A stretch of DNA of 64,000 nucleotides from Acidobacteriota bacterium (GTDB lineage: Bacteria; Acidobacteriota; Thermoanaerobaculia; Gp7-AA8), in the NCBI GenBank assembly GCA_019247495.1, contig JAFAOU010000117.1, forward strand, positions 1-64,000. The letters are read 5' to 3'. The translations under genes and the position numbers were made by a program. Shown here piece by piece: positions 62,739 through 64,000 of this stretch. Each line of letters opens with the position of its first letter. Position 1 is the stretch's first letter. The notes below the pieces were generated by a model that saw only the letters and a program-made list of their open reading frames with translations, was not told where the DNA came from and made no database searches.

Positions 62739-64000
62739 CACCGCGGGGTCTGCTGCGCCTGCTGCTGTTTTTCCAGCTCGGCGATCTTCGAGCGCAGTTT
62801 CGCCTCGTCCTTCGACTCCGGATCGAGCGTCAGCGCAACACGGTAGAGCGACAGTGCGCGCGTCGTCTCTCCGCGCTTCGCGAGGACGTCGCCGAGGTGC
62901 TCGTGGACCGTGGCGTCGCGCGGGAGGATGCGGGCGGCATCATTCAGATACTTCTCGGCCAGCTCCAGCTTGCCCTGGCGAAAGTAGGCCCAGCCGAGCG
63001 AATCGAGATAAGCGCCGTTGCCCGGCTCCTGCGTCACGGCTTTCGTCAGCATCGTGGCGGCGCGTTCGAGATTGGTTCCCTGCTCCGCCCACATGTAGCC
63101 GAGGTAATTCATCGTGGCGGCGTTCTCGGGGTGCTTGGCGAGAATGTCGAGGAAGGTCTTCTCGGCATCCGCTTTGTTGCCCGAACGTTCCAACGCCCCG
63201 GCGAGCTCGAACTGCAGATCGACCTCGTCAGGTTTCGTGCGCAGTGCTTCGCGGAGGACGGCAATCGCTTGATCGTACTGGTCTGCCTGCACGTAGGCCT
63301 CGGCCGCAGAAATCGTGTTTTGGACGCCGAACTTCGACTGCGTGGAGGCGGCGACGCGAGCGCGGTCTTTGTCGCCGGCGCGCGCCAGCATCTCGATGTA
63401 GCGCGCGTTGACGAACGGATCGGAGGCGTATTTATCGACCAGCGGTTGCAGCAGCGTCACCGCGTCGGCATAGCGTTTCTGTTTGCGAAGCGCGTCGATG
63501 GCGATGGTGATCGGTTGCCGATTCGGCTTGTCATGAAAAACAAAGAGCGGCTTCGCCGCGTCGATGGCCTGCTGGAGATTGCCTTTCTGAAGATCGATGA
63601 ATGCGAGCTCCGTTTTTGCGAGGGTCTGCGGGCCTTCGGGAACGTCGGGGACCGCGAGCAGCGTGCGAAACGTCTTCGCCGCTTCGTCGTACTTTTTGCG
63701 GCTGACCTGCGTCAGACCGAAGCCCGCCAGAACGTCGGGATCGTCGGGAGTCTTTTCGAGGAGCTGGCGGTAGATGCGGTCGGCCTCGTCGTAGCGCTCG
63801 AGTTCGCTGAGCGACTCCGCGAGGTAGTACTGCGTGCGGGTGTCTTTCGGATCGGCCGCGAGCAGTGCCGCGAAACGCGAGCGCGCTTTGTCGGGAAGAC
63901 CGCCGCGCAGGTAGAAGTACGCCTGCTGCCGCTGAAGATCGAGGTTGGTCGGCTCTTCGTTGATGAGCGGCTGTAGAACGTCGGCGGCGTTCTGGTACTG
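62738..64000 (-). CDS. Large TPR protein (5' end outside window)
   Basis: The reading frame is open from the right edge to a TGA at 62738, at least 420 residues, and the start lies beyond the window. It consists almost wholly of TPR units of 34 residues, for example PDDPDVLAGFGLTQVSRKKYDEAAKTFRTLL, PDEVDLQFELAGALERSGNKADAEKTFLDILAKHPEN and PGNGAYLDSLGWAYFRQGKLELAEKYLNDAARILP, with a Gln-rich end. The NYLGYMWAEQG and LDSLGWAYFRQGK units are those of the TPR protein encoded next to lolB in Proteobacteria, probably a periplasmic or outer-membrane assembly factor. Confidence 0.9.
   Translation of the reverse strand, partial: QYQNAADVLQPLINEEPTNLDLQRQQAYFYLRGGLPDKARSRFAALLAADPKDTRTQYYLAESLSELERYDEADRIYRQLLEKTPDDPDVLAGFGLTQVSRKKYDEAAKTFRTLLAVPDVPEGPQTLAKTELAFIDLQKGNLQQAIDAAKPLFVFHDKPNRQPITIAIDALRKQKRYADAVTLLQPLVDKYASDPFVNARYIEMLARAGDKDRARVAASTQSKFGVQNTISAAEAYVQADQYDQAIAVLREALRTKPDEVDLQFELAGALERSGNKADAEKTFLDILAKHPENAATMNYLGYMWAEQGTNLERAATMLTKAVTQEPGNGAYLDSLGWAYFRQGKLELAEKYLNDAARILPRDATVHEHLGDVLAKRGETTRALSLYRVALTLDPESKDEAKLRSKIAELEKQQQAQQTPR

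Noticed and set aside
62461..63976. Plus-strand frames opposite the lolB and TPR genes
   Set aside because: Composition is that of antisense frames, and the minus strand encodes recognisable TPR and lipoprotein sequence.

Overview
The window comes from a high-GC, Gram-negative-type bacterium, most likely an Acidobacteriota (Vicinamibacteria or Thermoanaerobaculia-like). The evidence is two Oar-like TonB-dependent receptors with N-terminal carboxypeptidase-regulatory domains, a sortilin/VPS10-type secreted beta-propeller, LolB-like, Spy-like and BON lipoproteins, and many intergenic inverted repeats of kinds common in that phylum. This placement is an inference from gene content; no 16S rRNA gene is present. 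I see no phage, no insertion sequence and no CRISPR array.

Layout. 0-4 kb: a minus-strand histidine group (egtD, tRNA-His, hisS, and the start of a probable histidine ammonia-lyase), then receiver and ACT-domain proteins. 4-8 kb: tRNA-Val, a DUF4097 protein, a secreted M14 peptidase and a HepT/MntA toxin-antitoxin pair. 8-11 kb: the classic rpsO-pnp pair with its terminators. 11-13.5 kb: an RHS protein ending in a putative metalloprotease toxin, with a small lipoprotein coupled to it. 14-26.7 kb: VPS10-like protein, Gfo/Idh oxidoreductase, response regulator, degenerate ABC ATPase, ECF sigma/anti-sigma/Spy-like operon, EamA transporter, a chemoreceptor fused to an oligopeptide-binding domain, and a polyprenyl synthase. 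26.8-30 kb: a large secreted sialidase-fold/FN3/PKD protein.

30.4-35.6 kb looks like a lower-GC accessory island beside tRNA-Phe. It has a broken gene, a degenerate second copy of the tRNA 3' end, and a two-gene operon encoding a TIR-domain protein and a KGGTGRS-type ATPase fused to a NACHT-like NTPase and TPRs. This operon is the strongest candidate for an undescribed (probably anti-phage or conflict) system. 35.7-38 kb holds two related arrays of a 44-bp tandem repeat around a frameshifted beta-propeller gene and a BON lipoprotein.

38-44.5 kb: a gluzincin-like peptidase, then divergent operons encoding sulfotransferase and radical SAM/SPASM proteins on one side and GT2, HTTM and SDR proteins on the other. 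45-57 kb: an M16 peptidase, a c-di-AMP (ydaO-type) riboswitch with a hairpin, two paralogous TonB receptors with matching 5' leaders, and a carboxypeptidase-regulatory/TPR protein; together these look like an outer-membrane uptake and proteolysis block. 57-61 kb: a folE-Rieske/AIF-like reductase operon and a MarR-YceI operon that share an operator-like palindrome, plus a 2OG-Fe(II)-oxygenase-like gene. 61-64 kb: TPR-lolB-ispE, a gene order familiar from Proteobacteria, with a nested inverted repeat inserted between lolB and ispE.

At least seven sequence-unrelated inverted-repeat families sit at gene 3' ends throughout the window. Many genes overlap by 1-4 bases (ATGA, GTGA or TGATG), showing compact, translationally coupled operons.
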